In this document: positions 1-9,837 of the stretch, in pieces
How the letters are laid out: each line of letters opens with the position of its first letter
How positions within the stretch are numbered: the stretch's first letter is position 1
Source of the DNA: Leptotrichia sp. oral taxon 218
Lineage (GTDB): Bacteria; Fusobacteriota; Fusobacteriia; Fusobacteriales; Leptotrichiaceae
Length of the DNA: 64,000 nt
Assembly (NCBI RefSeq): GCF_018128225.1
Contig: NZ_CP072377.1
Span: 992,001 to 1,056,000 of the forward strand
Direction: 5' to 3'
Notes under the pieces: generated by a model
Databases searched by the model: none
Told to the model about the DNA's origin: nothing
Seen by the model: the letters and a program-made list of their open reading frames with translations, nothing else
Translations under genes and position numbers: made by a program

Positions 1-3000
1 TCCAAACACTTTTATCTTATTATTTTGTTTAGATGGATTTCGCCAGTCATTGTGCAAATAATTAAACTCTTTGTCCAGCAATCCTCCAGTTTCATAAATT
101 CTCTGCTGAGTATTTGAATACTCGTAACCTTTCATTTCATTTACAGCTTGAGCAAATATATGGGGTTCACCTTTTCCAATACCATTTAATTTATTAAACA
201 GAAGTTTTTCCCTTCCATCAGCTTCAACTCCATATCTTTGTTCCAAACCATCTAAGAAATTATATGTATCAGGATCATCACTACTTGCAAAATCAGTGTA
301 AGGAACTTTTACCAAATACAATCTGTCAATTAATCCTGTTTTTTTAGATTTTACAGGTTGCGCAAGCCAAGTTAAACTTGCCGAATTTACATTTAAAGTA
401 GTTCCAGTTGTAACAACTTGTTTTAATGCTTTATTGTACGGATCTATCAAATTTTCCTGGATTTCTATAGCTTTAGCTCCAGTATAATTTGCAGCTTCAG
501 TTCCAATAAGCAGATTTATATCAGTAAGACCTTTTAAATTTTCAAGTCCTTGAATCGGATTTGTTATATTTATTCCAGATGTATCAACATACATTCCAAG
601 GCTAGACGCTTCAGCTAAAGAACTATCTCCAATAGTTGACAAATCCAATGTTCTAAATGTATTGTCTGTAATTTGAACTTGTTTTGCACTAGGTGCAGCT
701 GCATCTGTTGTCACAACTGCTATCGCATTTGGATTTATTCCAGTTAATGTAACTCTGTGTGGATCTGAAGCAGGTGGTGTTTTTATCGACACGCTTCCTT
801 CATTTTTCACATCCGTTGCCGTTCCATGAACAACTGTTCTTGTAGAACTATTTTTCCCTTTAGTTCCACTGACATCTGTATCTATTGCATCTGTTGAAAC
901 TACGCTTGAATTATCTGAGTAAACTCCCATATTATTCGAACCTTGAATATTTATCGTACCGTAGTTTTTAATAGTTCCGCCGTTTACTACGACAACCCCT
1001 TTAATTCCTTTACCATTTGCTGTTGGAGTTGTCTGAATTGTTCCATAGTTGATTCCTTGCGCATTTTGGTCAATATACATTCCAACCGTATTATTTCCGC
1101 TTAAGTTAATTACACCAGTTGCAGCATTTATCGCTTTTGAACCGCTTCCAACCGCATACATTCCAATACTTCCATCTTTTGTCACATTAATTGTACCTTC
1201 ATTTACAATATTTCCCTGTCTTGAAATATTTCCAGAAGTTTTATTATAATATCCTGTCGCCATTCCAATTCCATATTTATCTGCTCCAAGACTAGTTGAA
1301 CCGACATTTATCACACCACTTTGTCTATTCGTAGCAGTCGCTCCGTCAAATGAATAAATTCCAACATTTCCAATCCCTGAATTTGTTGTCAAGTCAATAG
1401 TTCCATAATTGTCAACATTCTGTGCAGAATAAATTGCGTAGCCATTATTAGCAGTCGTAGTTATATCTGTATGATTTTCAATTAATCCACCTTGTGTAAA
1501 CGGTGCTGCCGAATAAATATATACCGAATTTTCTCCCACAGTTGCGGTAGTTAATGGCGCTGTCACAAGATTTACAGGAGCGTTTTTCGCCGTGATCAAA
1601 TATCCAAATGAATCATTTGCTCCAACTGTCATATTCACATTTCCATAGACATCCGTCAAAGATGTAGCGCCATCTTCAATATAGACTCCAACAGCGTTGT
1701 TATTTCCAACATTTATCGTACCTGAAGTTAAATTAACGCTTGGAGATAAAGCATAGGCCCCTTTTGAATAAATTCCAACTCCGTTATCTCCGACATTTAT
1801 CACACCGCCAGTCATATTTACATTTTTCCCATAAATTCCATATGAACTTTTTCCAACATTAATTGTACCACTCGTAGTTATCGGAGTATTTACATCATCT
1901 GTATACATTCCAATTGATTCATTTCCTTGTGAAGTATCTGCCACATTAATCGTTCCAGCATTAGTCAATTTTGATTTATTTGTTGCAAACATTCCAGCTG
2001 ACTTTGTTCCATTTACATTAATAATTCCGTCCGTATCATTTAACAAAGTTCCGTTATCCGCACCCATTCCAATTGCATTATTACTTCCATTCATCACAAT
2101 TGTTCCATTATTTACAGCATTTATGTCAGCTAAAGTTCTTGCGTCAGTGAGACCTGTGCTATTATTTTTCACATAAATTCCAATTGCTGCGTCATTGTCC
2201 ATTGTAACTACTCCACCCTGAGCATTTTTAACATTTACAATTCCATTTTTTCCTGCTAAATAATATGGTTCAGTTGAAGGATCTACAGGATTTCCAGTTG
2301 CTGGATCAATTCTGTATGAAAGACCTAAAATTCCTATTGATTTTTCTCCGCCAACATTTACTGCTCCGCTATTTGTTACAGGTGTACTATTTGTTGCATA
2401 AATTCCAATCGCATCTGAATTTGCTCCATTTACTGTTCCTTTTTCCACATTCACCGTTCCTGTATTTACAATTCCTTTTACATTTGCAAAATCAGCATAA
2501 AGTCCAATTCCACCTTTATCTGTTCCATCTGTTCTATCAACACTTACTGTACTGCTATTGTTAATTCCTGTCATATTGTTAGTCTTAGAATTTTCACTGG
2601 CACTTATTGCAATTCCTACAGGAACTGTTAGTGATTTATCAATTGAATTTAATTGAGCTGTGTCAAGTTCTGCTTTTAATGGTGCTGCAACATTTATTAA
2701 TGAATTTTGATAAAGCAATCTTTTTGTAAATACTTCACTATCTGAACCAACTGTCGAATCTGATTTATCAATATCTCCTGTTATATTTATAATACCACCA
2801 TCAACTACAGCATATTTATATTTATAATTACTACTTGTTGGTGTAAAACTTGGTGCAGGTGTTCCAAGCAACTGTTCTTTTAAAGTGTTAGGAGAAGTCA
2901 TATTTGCTACATTTAATGTAATTGGTGAACCTGTTGAATTTTTTAAATCTGCAACTATTACATTATCAGATTGCACATCAATTGTAGTTCCTGTTAAATT

Positions 3001-5775
3001 TACAGAATTACTTCCATTTACATCTCTAACATATCCTATTGCATTACCATTTAATACCAAAGTTCCATTTTGTAAACTTATTGTACCACCATTATTAGTA
3101 TAAAGAGCATAACCTGAACCACTGTAATTTACTTCTCCATTATCTAAAACTATAGAACCATTATTTATTGAAGCTGCTGCTACTCCTGTATCAGTAGCTT
3201 TAATTTTGTTATAATTAGCTTTTATAGTTGAACCATCAGAAAATAACCCAAACCCAGCATATACTTGTGTATCTTTTCCTGCCTTATCTTTTGCCCTTGC
3301 TCCCGTTATATCAATGTTATATTCGCCAGTACCATGTCCAAAAGTATTAGTTGATGTTTGTCTAATATCTACTTCACTTCCAGTTTTTGCATATACACCT
3401 CCAACATTTTTAGTAAGTGTTTTTGTTGTTATGTCATAAACAGGATTTCCACTGCTAATTTTACCTTTTATTTTAAGACCACCTGTTGTATCATTTGTCT
3501 TTACTTTTGCTCCTTCAGCTGTATAAATAAAAATACTATCTTTTTGTGGATCAGTTTCTGTTTCAATACTTTTTACTTCTACATCATTATCATCTGTATG
3601 CCCTTGCGCATAAATAGCAGAATTATTACTTCCATCATTCAAAACCATTTCACTCTCAGAATACACACGCCCTTGTTTATCTTTTACTACAATCCCAGTA
3701 TTATTTTCTCCTTTAATTTCTATACTACCTGTTCCCAAATAAACAATAGTCGGTTTTCCATCAGAGCCTACAGGATATACTCCAACATTATTACTTCCAC
3801 CTAATTTTATATAATGTCCTTGTAAATCTATATCTGAAGCTGAATAAATTCCTGCTGAACCATTATTATCATTAGCATTGCCATTAGTTTGAACATCAAC
3901 TGCAAATTGTCCTGTTACAAAAGAACCTTTTTTTGGTAAATACAATCCTGCACTTGATTCTCCATATATAATTAATGGATGTGACGAATTTCTTGCGTCA
4001 ATTTTATCTGTGAATTCAGATGTCAATTTATTATAATATCTATTTCTATTATTATTACTATCACTATTATTTGAACTGTATGTGTGTGTAGTAAGTTTTT
4101 CCTGATCTCCACTACTTTTTGCGTCGCTAAAATTAAGATGTAGGTCTACTCCACTAGCGTTATTTACAAATATTCCTGCTGTATTTTTTCCATGTGTAGT
4201 TAAACTTCCTTTATTTGTAATACTTATATGTCTATGTTTTGAGGGTAAAAATAAAAACATAGCTGTACTATCTGTTTTTGTAACTACTGAACCAGTATTG
4301 TAAAAATGCTGATTATTGACATTTCCATGATCTACCGCACTATCTGGAGAAACTAAAAACACAGCATGTTGAGTTTCTTTTATATTTTCATCTTTTTCCA
4401 ATGTTACATTTCCAGCATTCATAACAACACCATTAGCTTCAAAACTTGTTCCACCACCACTATGATCTGAATGTTTATAACTATGTGTAAATATTGCTTT
4501 TGGACCTTTTATCGTAATATCTCCAGTATTAGCAAAAACATTATAATAAGGATCTTTATCTACTTTTGATGAATTAGCATTTGTTTTTTCAATATCAGTA
4601 AAAACATTCTTATCAAATGATATTTTAGAATCATCTAATGCTTTTTTTACATCTTCCATTCCAATTCCACCATGCACATCTTGATGGACAAGTTCAGCAT
4701 AAGTAGTTGAACTAGTAAAGTTACTAACAGAATAATCAATATTTGACGAATTTAATGTAACTCCAAAATTTTTATGAAGAAAATTTCCATTACTCTCTCC
4801 GTCACCATTTACTTGAAAAAAGGCATTTCCAGGAGAAGCTATAATATTATCTTTAGTATATGAAGTTCCATAAGAAAAATTTTGCATTCCTGTTACAATA
4901 CCCAATTGAGTTACTTTATTAATTTCATTAACTTTTACATTTTGAACATCATAACTATAATTATCATCGTTTCTTCTAATTGTAATCTTTCCACTATCTA
5001 GTGCTACATCTTCCATTACAGAATTTCCATTACTAGCAAATGCTCTTACTCTTTCAGAACTTCCCCGTGAAGCTGAAGTAATGTCTAAATTAATATTAAT
5101 ATTAGGATTAGGTGCAGCAACATTAGGAGTTACTGGAGCACTAACATTTCTAGCCTCAAACGCCGGTAAAGCTCCCAACTTCACATCCAACGCCAAATTT
5201 GCATTTTTCAACAATGGATCTTTTGGTGTCAATGAAGCTGATACTGGGATTGCTGCGTTTGGTTCTCTTTTCATTAAAAGTTTTGTTGTGTTTCCGTAAA
5301 GGTTTTTTGAAGTTGAAGAATACTGATACCTGTCAAGTGAATTACTTCTCTTATATTTTTCTTCTTTTAATTTATCGCCACGACCCTTATATTTTCCAGT
5401 CCAGTTGTTGTTGAAAGTGTTTATTCCATATTGCCAACTGCTCCAAGGGGATTTTACCACATGATCTCCTTGTTCCATTAACTGAATAAGTTCCATATTT
5501 GAATTTTTTAGAAGTTTTTCGTTTTCTCTTCTCGCTTTTTTAAAGTCACTTCTCATCGCTGTGATGGAATAATTAATTTCCTTTTCTGCTTTATGTATTC
5601 CGTTGTCAAGTGATGAATCATTTACTGCCACTGCCGAATAAGAATTGATACTTGCAACAGTTACTCCTGTAAGCAAAAAAGTATACACCGCTGAATCTGT
5701 GTATTTAAAATCTTTGTTTCTTTTAGCATACGCTTTTAGCTCTTTTTGAAGCTGTCTTAAATCGCTGTCTACCAT
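1..5775 (-). CDS. Large autotransporter (type V secretion), 3' end cut by window edge
   Basis: One uninterrupted frame of 1925 codons starts at 5775 and runs off the window at base 1, so the C-terminal barrel is incomplete. AGAAAGG lies about 11 bases before the ATG. Residues 1-150 form the N-terminal module common to Leptotrichia autotransporters: a charged start, a hydrophobic segment at about 28-45 (long signal-peptide-like), then a WTGKYKGRGDK motif near 125. The passenger, about 200-1740, is rich in N, G, T and S with many degenerate repeats of the GTINVG...GMY type, typical of a beta-helix. From about 1800 (LIDRLYLV, then YEYSNTQQRIYETGG) it resembles the linker and first strands of an outer-membrane autotransporter barrel. 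The expected role is a surface-displayed adhesin-like protein; the ligand is unknown. Family assignment is firm, function is inference. Confidence 0.9.
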   Translation of the reverse strand, partial: MVDSDLRQLQKELKAYAKRNKDFKYTDSAVYTFLLTGVTVASINSYSAVAVNDSSLDNGIHKAEKEINYSITAMRSDFKKARRENEKLLKNSNMELIQLMEQGDHVVKSPWSSWQYGINTFNNNWTGKYKGRGDKLKEEKYKRSNSLDRYQYSSTSKNLYGNTTKLLMKREPNAAIPVSASLTPKDPLLKNANLALDVKLGALPAFEARNVSAPVTPNVAAPNPNININLDITSASRGSSERVRAFASNGNSVMEDVALDSGKITIRRNDDNYSYDVQNVKVNEINKVTQLGIVTGMQNFSYGTSYTKDNIIASPGNAFFQVNGDGESNGNFLHKNFGVTLNSSNIDYSVSNFTSSTTYAELVHQDVHGGIGMEDVKKALDDSKISFDKNVFTDIEKTNANSSKVDKDPYYNVFANTGDITIKGPKAIFTHSYKHSDHSGGGTSFEANGVVMNAGNVTLEKDENIKETQHAVFLVSPDSAVDHGNVNNQHFYNTGSVVTKTDSTAMFLFLPSKHRHISITNKGSLTTHGKNTAGIFVNNASGVDLHLNFSDAKSSGDQEKLTTHTYSSNNSDSNNNRNRYYNKLTSEFTDKIDARNSSHPLIIYGESSAGLYLPKKGSFVTGQFAVDVQTNGNANDNNGSAGIYSASDIDLQGHYIKLGGSNNVGVYPVGSDGKPTIVYLGTGSIEIKGENNTGIVVKDKQGRVYSESEMVLNDGSNNSAIYAQGHTDDNDVEVKSIETETDPQKDSIFIYTAEGAKVKTNDTTGGLKIKGKISSGNPVYDITTKTLTKNVGGVYAKTGSEVDIRQTSTNTFGHGTGEYNIDITGARAKDKAGKDTQVYAGFGLFSDGSTIKANYNKIKATDTGVAAASINNGSIVLDNGEVNYSGSGYALYTNNGGTISLQNGTLVLNGNAIGYVRDVNGSNSVNLTGTTIDVQSDNVIVADLKNSTGSPITLNVANMTSPNTLKEQLLGTPAPSFTPTSSNYKYKYAVVDGGIINITGDIDKSDSTVGSDSEVFTKRLLYQNSLINVAAPLKAELDTAQLNSIDKSLTVPVGIAISASENSKTNNMTGINNSSTVSVDRTDGTDKGGIGLYADFANVKGIVNTGTVNVEKGTVNGANSDAIGIYATNSTPVTNSGAVNVGGEKSIGILGLSYRIDPATGNPVDPSTEPYYLAGKNGIVNVKNAQGGVVTMDNDAAIGIYVKNNSTGLTDARTLADINAVNNGTIVMNGSNNAIGMGADNGTLLNDTDGIINVNGTKSAGMFATNKSKLTNAGTINVADTSQGNESIGMYTDDVNTPITTSGTINVGKSSYGIYGKNVNMTGGVINVGDNGVGIYSKGAYALSPSVNLTSGTINVGNNNAVGVYIEDGATSLTDVYGNVNMTVGANDSFGYLITAKNAPVNLVTAPLTTATVGENSVYIYSAAPFTQGGLIENHTDITTTANNGYAIYSAQNVDNYGTIDLTTNSGIGNVGIYSFDGATATNRQSGVINVGSTSLGADKYGIGMATGYYNKTSGNISRQGNIVNEGTINVTKDGSIGMYAVGSGSKAINAATGVINLSGNNTVGMYIDQNAQGINYGTIQTTPTANGKGIKGVVVVNGGTIKNYGTINIQGSNNMGVYSDNSSVVSTDAIDTDVSGTKGKNSSTRTVVHGTATDVKNEGSVSIKTPPASDPHRVTLTGINPNAIAVVTTDAAAPSAKQVQITDNTFRTLDLSTIGDSSLAEASSLGMYVDTSGINITNPIQGLENLKGLTDINLLIGTEAANYTGAKAIEIQENLIDPYNKALKQVVTTGTTLNVNSASLTWLAQPVKSKKTGLIDRLYLVKVPYTDFASSDDPDTYNFLDGLEQRYGVEADGREKLLFNKLNGIGKGEPHIFAQAVNEMKGYEYSNTQQRIYETGGLLDKEFNYLHNDWRNPSKQNNKIKVFG

Positions 5776-6045
5776 AAATATTTTTTCCTTTCTAATTAAA
5801 AATTTGGTAAATTTTTTATTTTATAATTTTTTTAAAACAAAATAAAATAAGTATTGTTCTAAAATTTTTATTGAATTATTTTTATAATACTTTCATTTTA
5901 TACATTTTATCAAACTCCAAACTTTTTTTCAACTTTTTTTTATCTTATTATAAAATAAAATTTTTTTCTTTTTTTCTTCTTTCTTTCTTTAATTTATTTT
6001 TTTTTATAATTTATATTATTTATATTTTTAAAAGTTTTAAAAGTG

Positions 6046-6054
6046 TGGTATAAT
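6046..6054 (+). promoter_or_regulatory. Extended -10 promoter for the 6094 gene
   Basis: TGG followed by TATAAT (6049-6054) forms an extended -10 element 40 bases before the ATG of the membrane protein gene. No good -35 box is visible at 17 bases spacing. The rest of the 318-base divergent gap (5776-6093) is T-rich and holds no other recognisable feature. Confidence 0.6.
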
Positions 6055-6093
6055 ATTTAAAAATTAAATATGATATGAAAGGAGATAAATAAA

Positions 6094-6903
6094 ATGAATT
6101 TTGAAAATCTGAAAGAAAAATTAGATAAGAGATATTTTAAAATAAGCGAATATTTTAACGATTCTTTTGATATTTTTAAACATCTTTTTAAAAAAGAAAA
6201 AAAGTTTATTGCATTCTTTTTGGTTTCTTATTTAGTTCTACAAATCATTTTAACTTATATCAACAGTACGAAATTAAACATTAGTGATTTCACACTTATA
6301 TTTTTATTATTATTGCAAATAATTATAAATTCAGTAGGTATTCAAAAAGTTGGCGGTCTTATAGAAATTAGCAACAAAAAAATTTCAATTTTTAAAACAA
6401 TTAAAAAAAGTTTTATAGTTTACTTTTATATAATGGGAATCAGTGTAGTTTTGGATTTTGTAAATAATTCTATGATTGGTATTTTACTTATTTTGTTTTT
6501 ATTTTTTAATTCCTTATTTTTTGTTCATCTAGTTTATTTAAGGGATTTAGATTTTATTCAAACTGTAAAATATAATTTTTATTTGTGTAAAGGAAATCGA
6601 ATTAGACTACTTGTACCAGTTATAATTTTAATTTTATTTTTTTACTTTATATTTTTACCAATAAAATTTATTTTTGGAATAGTTCCAAATACTTCTATTT
6701 TAAGTTTAGGATTTATTTTCAAACTTATTTTAACTATATTTTCAAGTTTATTCAATCTAATTTTACTTACAATGGCAACTTTAATTTTTTTAAATGTACT
6801 TTATATGGATTTAAAAAATCTAAAAAAAGAAGATTCTATTTCAAAAAAAAATCTTGAAAATGATAATAAGAATAATGATGATAATTACAAACTTTCTGAA
6901 TAG
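6094..6903 (+). CDS. Multi-pass membrane protein of unknown function
   Basis: 269 residues. AAAGGAGAT precedes the ATG at good spacing. About six hydrophobic segments are visible, at roughly 38-57, 66-84, 108-125, 128-150, 172-191 and 212-240. The N-terminus is charged and amphipathic (residues 1-37), and the tail, from 241 on, is rich in K, N, D and S. The layout resembles the broad group of DUF975/YciC-like membrane proteins, but no signature lets me assign it. It stands alone, divergent from the autotransporter and followed by its own intergenic promoter for the next gene, so no operon partner suggests a role. Confidence is high that it is a real gene and low for any function. Confidence 0.75.
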   Translation: MNFENLKEKLDKRYFKISEYFNDSFDIFKHLFKKEKKFIAFFLVSYLVLQIILTYINSTKLNISDFTLIFLLLLQIIINSVGIQKVGGLIEISNKKISIFKTIKKSFIVYFYIMGISVVLDFVNNSMIGILLILFLFFNSLFFVHLVYLRDLDFIQTVKYNFYLCKGNRIRLLVPVIILILFFYFIFLPIKFIFGIVPNTSILSLGFIFKLILTIFSSLFNLILLTMATLIFLNVLYMDLKNLKKEDSISKKNLENDNKNNDDNYKLSE

Positions 6904-6952
6904 AAACTAAGTTTTTGTAAAAATTTCTAAGTTAATTATAACTTTTTTTTGT

Positions 6953-6958
6953 TATAAT
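6953..6958 (+). promoter_or_regulatory. -10 box upstream of the MORN-repeat gene
   Basis: TATAAT at 6953-6958 lies in the 168-base gap before the 7072 gene. The -35 region is weak. The remaining leader is almost pure A/T with short AAAAAT repeats and ends in an AAAGGAGAA ribosome site. Confidence 0.45.
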
Positions 6959-7071
6959 AAATTATAGGATAATATATTAATTAAAATATGTATTAATTAA
7001 AATAATAAAGAAAATAATAAAAAGAGATAATAAAATAAAAAATAAAAAATAAAAAATAAAAGGAGAAAAAA

Positions 7072-7983
7072 ATGTTAAAATTTAAGAAATCAATATTTAT
7101 TTTACTTTCATTTTTAGCACTTGGAAGTTTCTCATTTGCCGCTTACAACACCAATGTCATGGCAAAAAGAACTAGCGAATATTCAAGTGCTTCTGCAAGA
7201 GCTATGTCTTCATACTATGGCACAATTTCAAATGTAAATGTTTCTGGAAATACTGCCACAATAAAAGAAACTGGACAGCCTTTCACAGGAAATTACATCG
7301 AATACAATGAAATTGGTTCAGTAAGAACTATAAGACCTTACAAAAATGGACTTTTAGACGGTGCAATGTATTTGTACTTTGACAATGGAAATTTATTAAA
7401 AGTTACAAATTACACAAATGGAAATAAAGACGGAGAAGAAATTGAATTTTATGGAAATGGATATTCAAAATCAATAAAAACTTATAGAAACGGTGTTTTA
7501 AACGGCGTTGCTTACGATTTTGATGAATTTGGAAGACCTGCAGGTTCAGTTGAATATGTAAATAATTCAAAAAATGGAAAAGAAGTAAAACTTTCAAATG
7601 GTGCTGTAATCGCTGAGAGCACTTATCAATATGGAAGATTAAACGGACCTGTGACTTTATATAACACAAATGGAACAGTTCGTATGACAGGAAGTTACGC
7701 TTCAAACTTGAGAAACGGTCAATGGACTTGGAACTATGAAAACGGATCAAAAAGATTAATCGAAAGCTACAACAACGGAGTTATTTACCAAGTTACCGGT
7801 TTCAACAGAGATGGCTCAAAAGAGCGTGATATAAGATTATCCAATGGAAGTGGAGAATTTACCCAGTATTATAGCAACGGAAAAGTAAAAGCAAAAGGAA
7901 CTTTAAGAAACTACAAACCTTACGGAAACTGGAACTTTTACAACAATCAAGGCTATGTAACTGATACACAAGGATTTTATTAA
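7072..7983 (+). CDS. Exported MORN-repeat protein (YwqK-like)
   Basis: 303 residues. The N-terminus is a clear Sec signal peptide (MLKFKKSIFILLSF..., hydrophobic core about 7-20) with a likely cleavage after SFSFA. From residue 80 on there are about eight MORN-type repeats, each with a core like YKNGLLDG, YTNGNKDG, YRNGVLNG or YGRLNG, followed by a strand reading 'yfdNG'. Such repeat proteins are often labelled YwqK family antitoxins, but no toxin partner is present here and the signal peptide argues for a periplasmic or outer-membrane role. MORN repeats build a beta-hairpin solenoid used for lipid or protein contact. The gene is monocistronic in appearance, with promoters before and after it. 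Confidence 0.85.
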   Translation: MLKFKKSIFILLSFLALGSFSFAAYNTNVMAKRTSEYSSASARAMSSYYGTISNVNVSGNTATIKETGQPFTGNYIEYNEIGSVRTIRPYKNGLLDGAMYLYFDNGNLLKVTNYTNGNKDGEEIEFYGNGYSKSIKTYRNGVLNGVAYDFDEFGRPAGSVEYVNNSKNGKEVKLSNGAVIAESTYQYGRLNGPVTLYNTNGTVRMTGSYASNLRNGQWTWNYENGSKRLIESYNNGVIYQVTGFNRDGSKERDIRLSNGSGEFTQYYSNGKVKAKGTLRNYKPYGNWNFYNNQGYVTDTQGFY

Positions 7984-8029
7984 AAAACTTCATAAGAAAT
8001 AAAATTTTTTTGTCCTTTTTTTTAAAATA

Positions 8030-8038
8030 TGTTATAAT
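8030..8038 (+). promoter_or_regulatory. Extended -10 promoter for the 8114 gene
   Basis: TGT plus TATAAT (8033-8038) is an extended -10 element, placing the transcript start near 8045, about 70 bases before the ATG. No clear -35 box. Confidence 0.55.
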
Positions 8039-8113
8039 ATGTTAATATATTTAATATATTTAAGAATAATTAAAATTATTTTTTATATTTTATATTTTAA
8101 AGGAGGGTTTAAA

Positions 8114-8464
8114 ATGAAAAAATTAATATTCTTCATTTTGCTTTTTACAAGCATTCTAGCGTTTTCAGAATTAAAAGATGGAACTTATTCAGTTGAAAAG
8201 CAAGATGACACTAATTATGCGACTTTTGTAAAATTAATAGTGAAAAACAACAAAGTTATCGGAGTTCAATACGATAAAAAAAATGCTCAAGGGAAATTAT
8301 ACTCAATGGACAATCCAACATTTAGAGATCAGTCACTTGTAACTTCAAGAAAATTTGTAAGTACACAAGATATAAATGATATAAGCGATTCAAATTTTAG
8401 AGAACTTGTAAATTTCTTATTAGAAAAAGCAAATAATGGTCAAACAGGCGATTTTAAAAAATAG
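8114..8464 (+). CDS. Small exported protein, FMN-binding-like fold suspected
   Basis: 116 residues. I chose the ATG at 8114 because AGGAGGG lies directly upstream; an upstream in-frame ATG at 8039 lacks a ribosome site and sits on the promoter. The signal peptide is MKKLIFFILLFTSILAFS. The mature part begins ELKDGTYSVEK and continues with a strand pattern (VKLIVKNNKVIGVQYDKK) seen in exported FMN-binding and PplA-like lipoproteins. The flavinylation threonine motif is not evident and there is no lipobox cysteine. It is followed 42 bases later by the ttcA-like gene, so the two may be co-transcribed. The fold is a guess from the pattern; the ligand is unknown. Confidence 0.7.
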   Translation: MKKLIFFILLFTSILAFSELKDGTYSVEKQDDTNYATFVKLIVKNNKVIGVQYDKKNAQGKLYSMDNPTFRDQSLVTSRKFVSTQDINDISDSNFRELVNFLLEKANNGQTGDFKK

Positions 8465-8506
8465 TAAATTTTAAAACTTTAAAAATTTTAAATGAGGAGG
8501 TATTTA

Positions 8507-9412
8507 ATGGATTTAAAAAATGAAGATAAGTCTGTTAGTTTTACAAGTTCTGTAGCAACGACAAAACTTGGGAGTGCAGTCTGTGAAACAGTTTTACCAA
8601 GTGTTCCACTTCAGCCACTTGATATTATCGAAAAAAGTATCCAAAAAAAATATCGTTCAGAACTTTGGTCGCCATTTATTCGTGGACTAAAAGAGTTTGA
8701 AATGGTAAAAGATGGCGATAAAATTGCTGTGGCAGTTTCTGGTGGAAAAGACAGTCTTTTACTCTCAAAATTATTTCAAGAGTTAAAAAGAGCCAGTAAA
8801 ACAAATTTTGAAGTTGTGTTTATTTCAATGAATCCTGGTTTTAACGAAATAAATTTACAAAATTTGAAAAAAAACTTAAATCATTTAAATATTCCTTGTG
8901 AAATTTATGATGACAATATTTTTGAAATTGCTGAACAAATTGCAAAAGATTATCCATGTTACATGTGCGCCAAAATGCGAAGAGGAAGTCTTTACACAAA
9001 AGCCACTTCGCTTGGTTGCAACAAACTTGCGCTAGGACACCATTTTGACGATGTCATCGAAACTACTTTAATGAGCATGTTCTACATGGGAAAATTTGAG
9101 ACAATGTTACCAAAGTTAAAATCTGATAACTACGATATAGAATTAATTCGTCCACTATTTTATGTTGAAGAAAAATCAATTATAAAATGGGTTAAAAATA
9201 ATGGAATTCTTCCAATGAACTGCGGTTGCACAGTAGCTGCTGAGAAAACTTCCAGTAAGCGCCGTGAAACAAAAGAATTAATTGCACAGCTTGTAAAAAC
9301 TAATCCTGATATAAAAAAAAGAATCGTTCAATCAATGCAAAATGTCAATTTGGAAAAAATATTGGGATGGAAGGATTCTAACGGAAAACATTCATATTTG
9401 GAAAATTATTAA
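8507..9412 (+). CDS. ttcA: TtcA-family tRNA thiolation ATPase (PP-loop)
   Basis: 301 residues from the ATG at 8507, which follows GAGGAGG at ideal spacing; the in-frame ATG at 8492 overlaps that ribosome site. The PP-loop SGGKDS lies near residue 80. Family-specific cysteines are present as PCYMC near 150 and CGC near 240, the residues that hold the 4Fe-4S cluster in TtcA. GHHFDDVIETTLM, a conserved family block, is intact. In this family the protein adenylates C32 of certain tRNAs and inserts sulfur to give 2-thiocytidine. Some TtcA-like proteins in anaerobes have unproven targets, so the substrate is inferred. It sits between a small exported protein and a DUF4911 gene with no obvious functional link. 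Confidence 0.85.
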   Translation: MDLKNEDKSVSFTSSVATTKLGSAVCETVLPSVPLQPLDIIEKSIQKKYRSELWSPFIRGLKEFEMVKDGDKIAVAVSGGKDSLLLSKLFQELKRASKTNFEVVFISMNPGFNEINLQNLKKNLNHLNIPCEIYDDNIFEIAEQIAKDYPCYMCAKMRRGSLYTKATSLGCNKLALGHHFDDVIETTLMSMFYMGKFETMLPKLKSDNYDIELIRPLFYVEEKSIIKWVKNNGILPMNCGCTVAAEKTSSKRRETKELIAQLVKTNPDIKKRIVQSMQNVNLEKILGWKDSNGKHSYLENY

Positions 9413-9560
9413 AAATTTTACTTTTATAAAAATTTTTGAAAATTAAAAAATATAAATTAAAAAATTTAAAAAATAATAAAACAAAAAAATAATAAAAATA
9501 AAGAAAAGAAAATTTTAAAGAAAAATAAAAGAAAATAATAGAAGAAAGGATCTTTAAATT

Positions 9561-9800
9561 TTGAAAAGTTGTGAATATATTATTCAAACAAAAAAAGAAA
9601 ATATTGACTTTATAAACAAAATTGTGGAAGCATACGATGGACTTGGAAATGTCAGAACTTTAGATAATAAAAAAGGACTAATTAAAATAATTACAAATTC
9701 ATTTCTTTTGGATGATATGGACAAAGTTTTGAAAAAATTAAAAGAACACGATGTTTTCATTGAAGTTCTTGAAAAAAGAGAATGGCTCGGAGTACTTTAA
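9561..9800 (+). CDS. DUF4911 domain protein
   Basis: 79 residues, TTG start preceded by AAAGGA. The sequence is soluble and compact, with an N-terminal strand (EYIIQTKKENIDF), a helix, then GLIKIITNSF. This matches what I know of DUF4911, a small uncharacterised family of Fusobacteriota and Clostridia. The pattern suggests an alpha-beta sandwich reminiscent of ACT or ferredoxin-like folds. The 148-base gap before it is nearly all A and T with no gene. It ends 37 bases before the convergent rsmA gene. No function is proposed. Confidence 0.7.
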   Translation: MKSCEYIIQTKKENIDFINKIVEAYDGLGNVRTLDNKKGLIKIITNSFLLDDMDKVLKKLKEHDVFIEVLEKREWLGVL

Positions 9801-9837
9801 TCCAAGCCATTTTTATATTTAATAATTTTTAAAAAAT

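Noticed and set aside
1049-5414. Plus-strand ORFs over the first 5.4 kb
   Set aside because: They lie antisense to the intact 1925-codon autotransporter frame, show no ribosome sites and have low-complexity F/L/I-rich translations.
7072-7983. Toxin-antitoxin module at the YwqK-like gene
   Set aside because: The protein has a signal peptide and no toxin-like partner lies beside it; the antitoxin label is a naming habit of the family.
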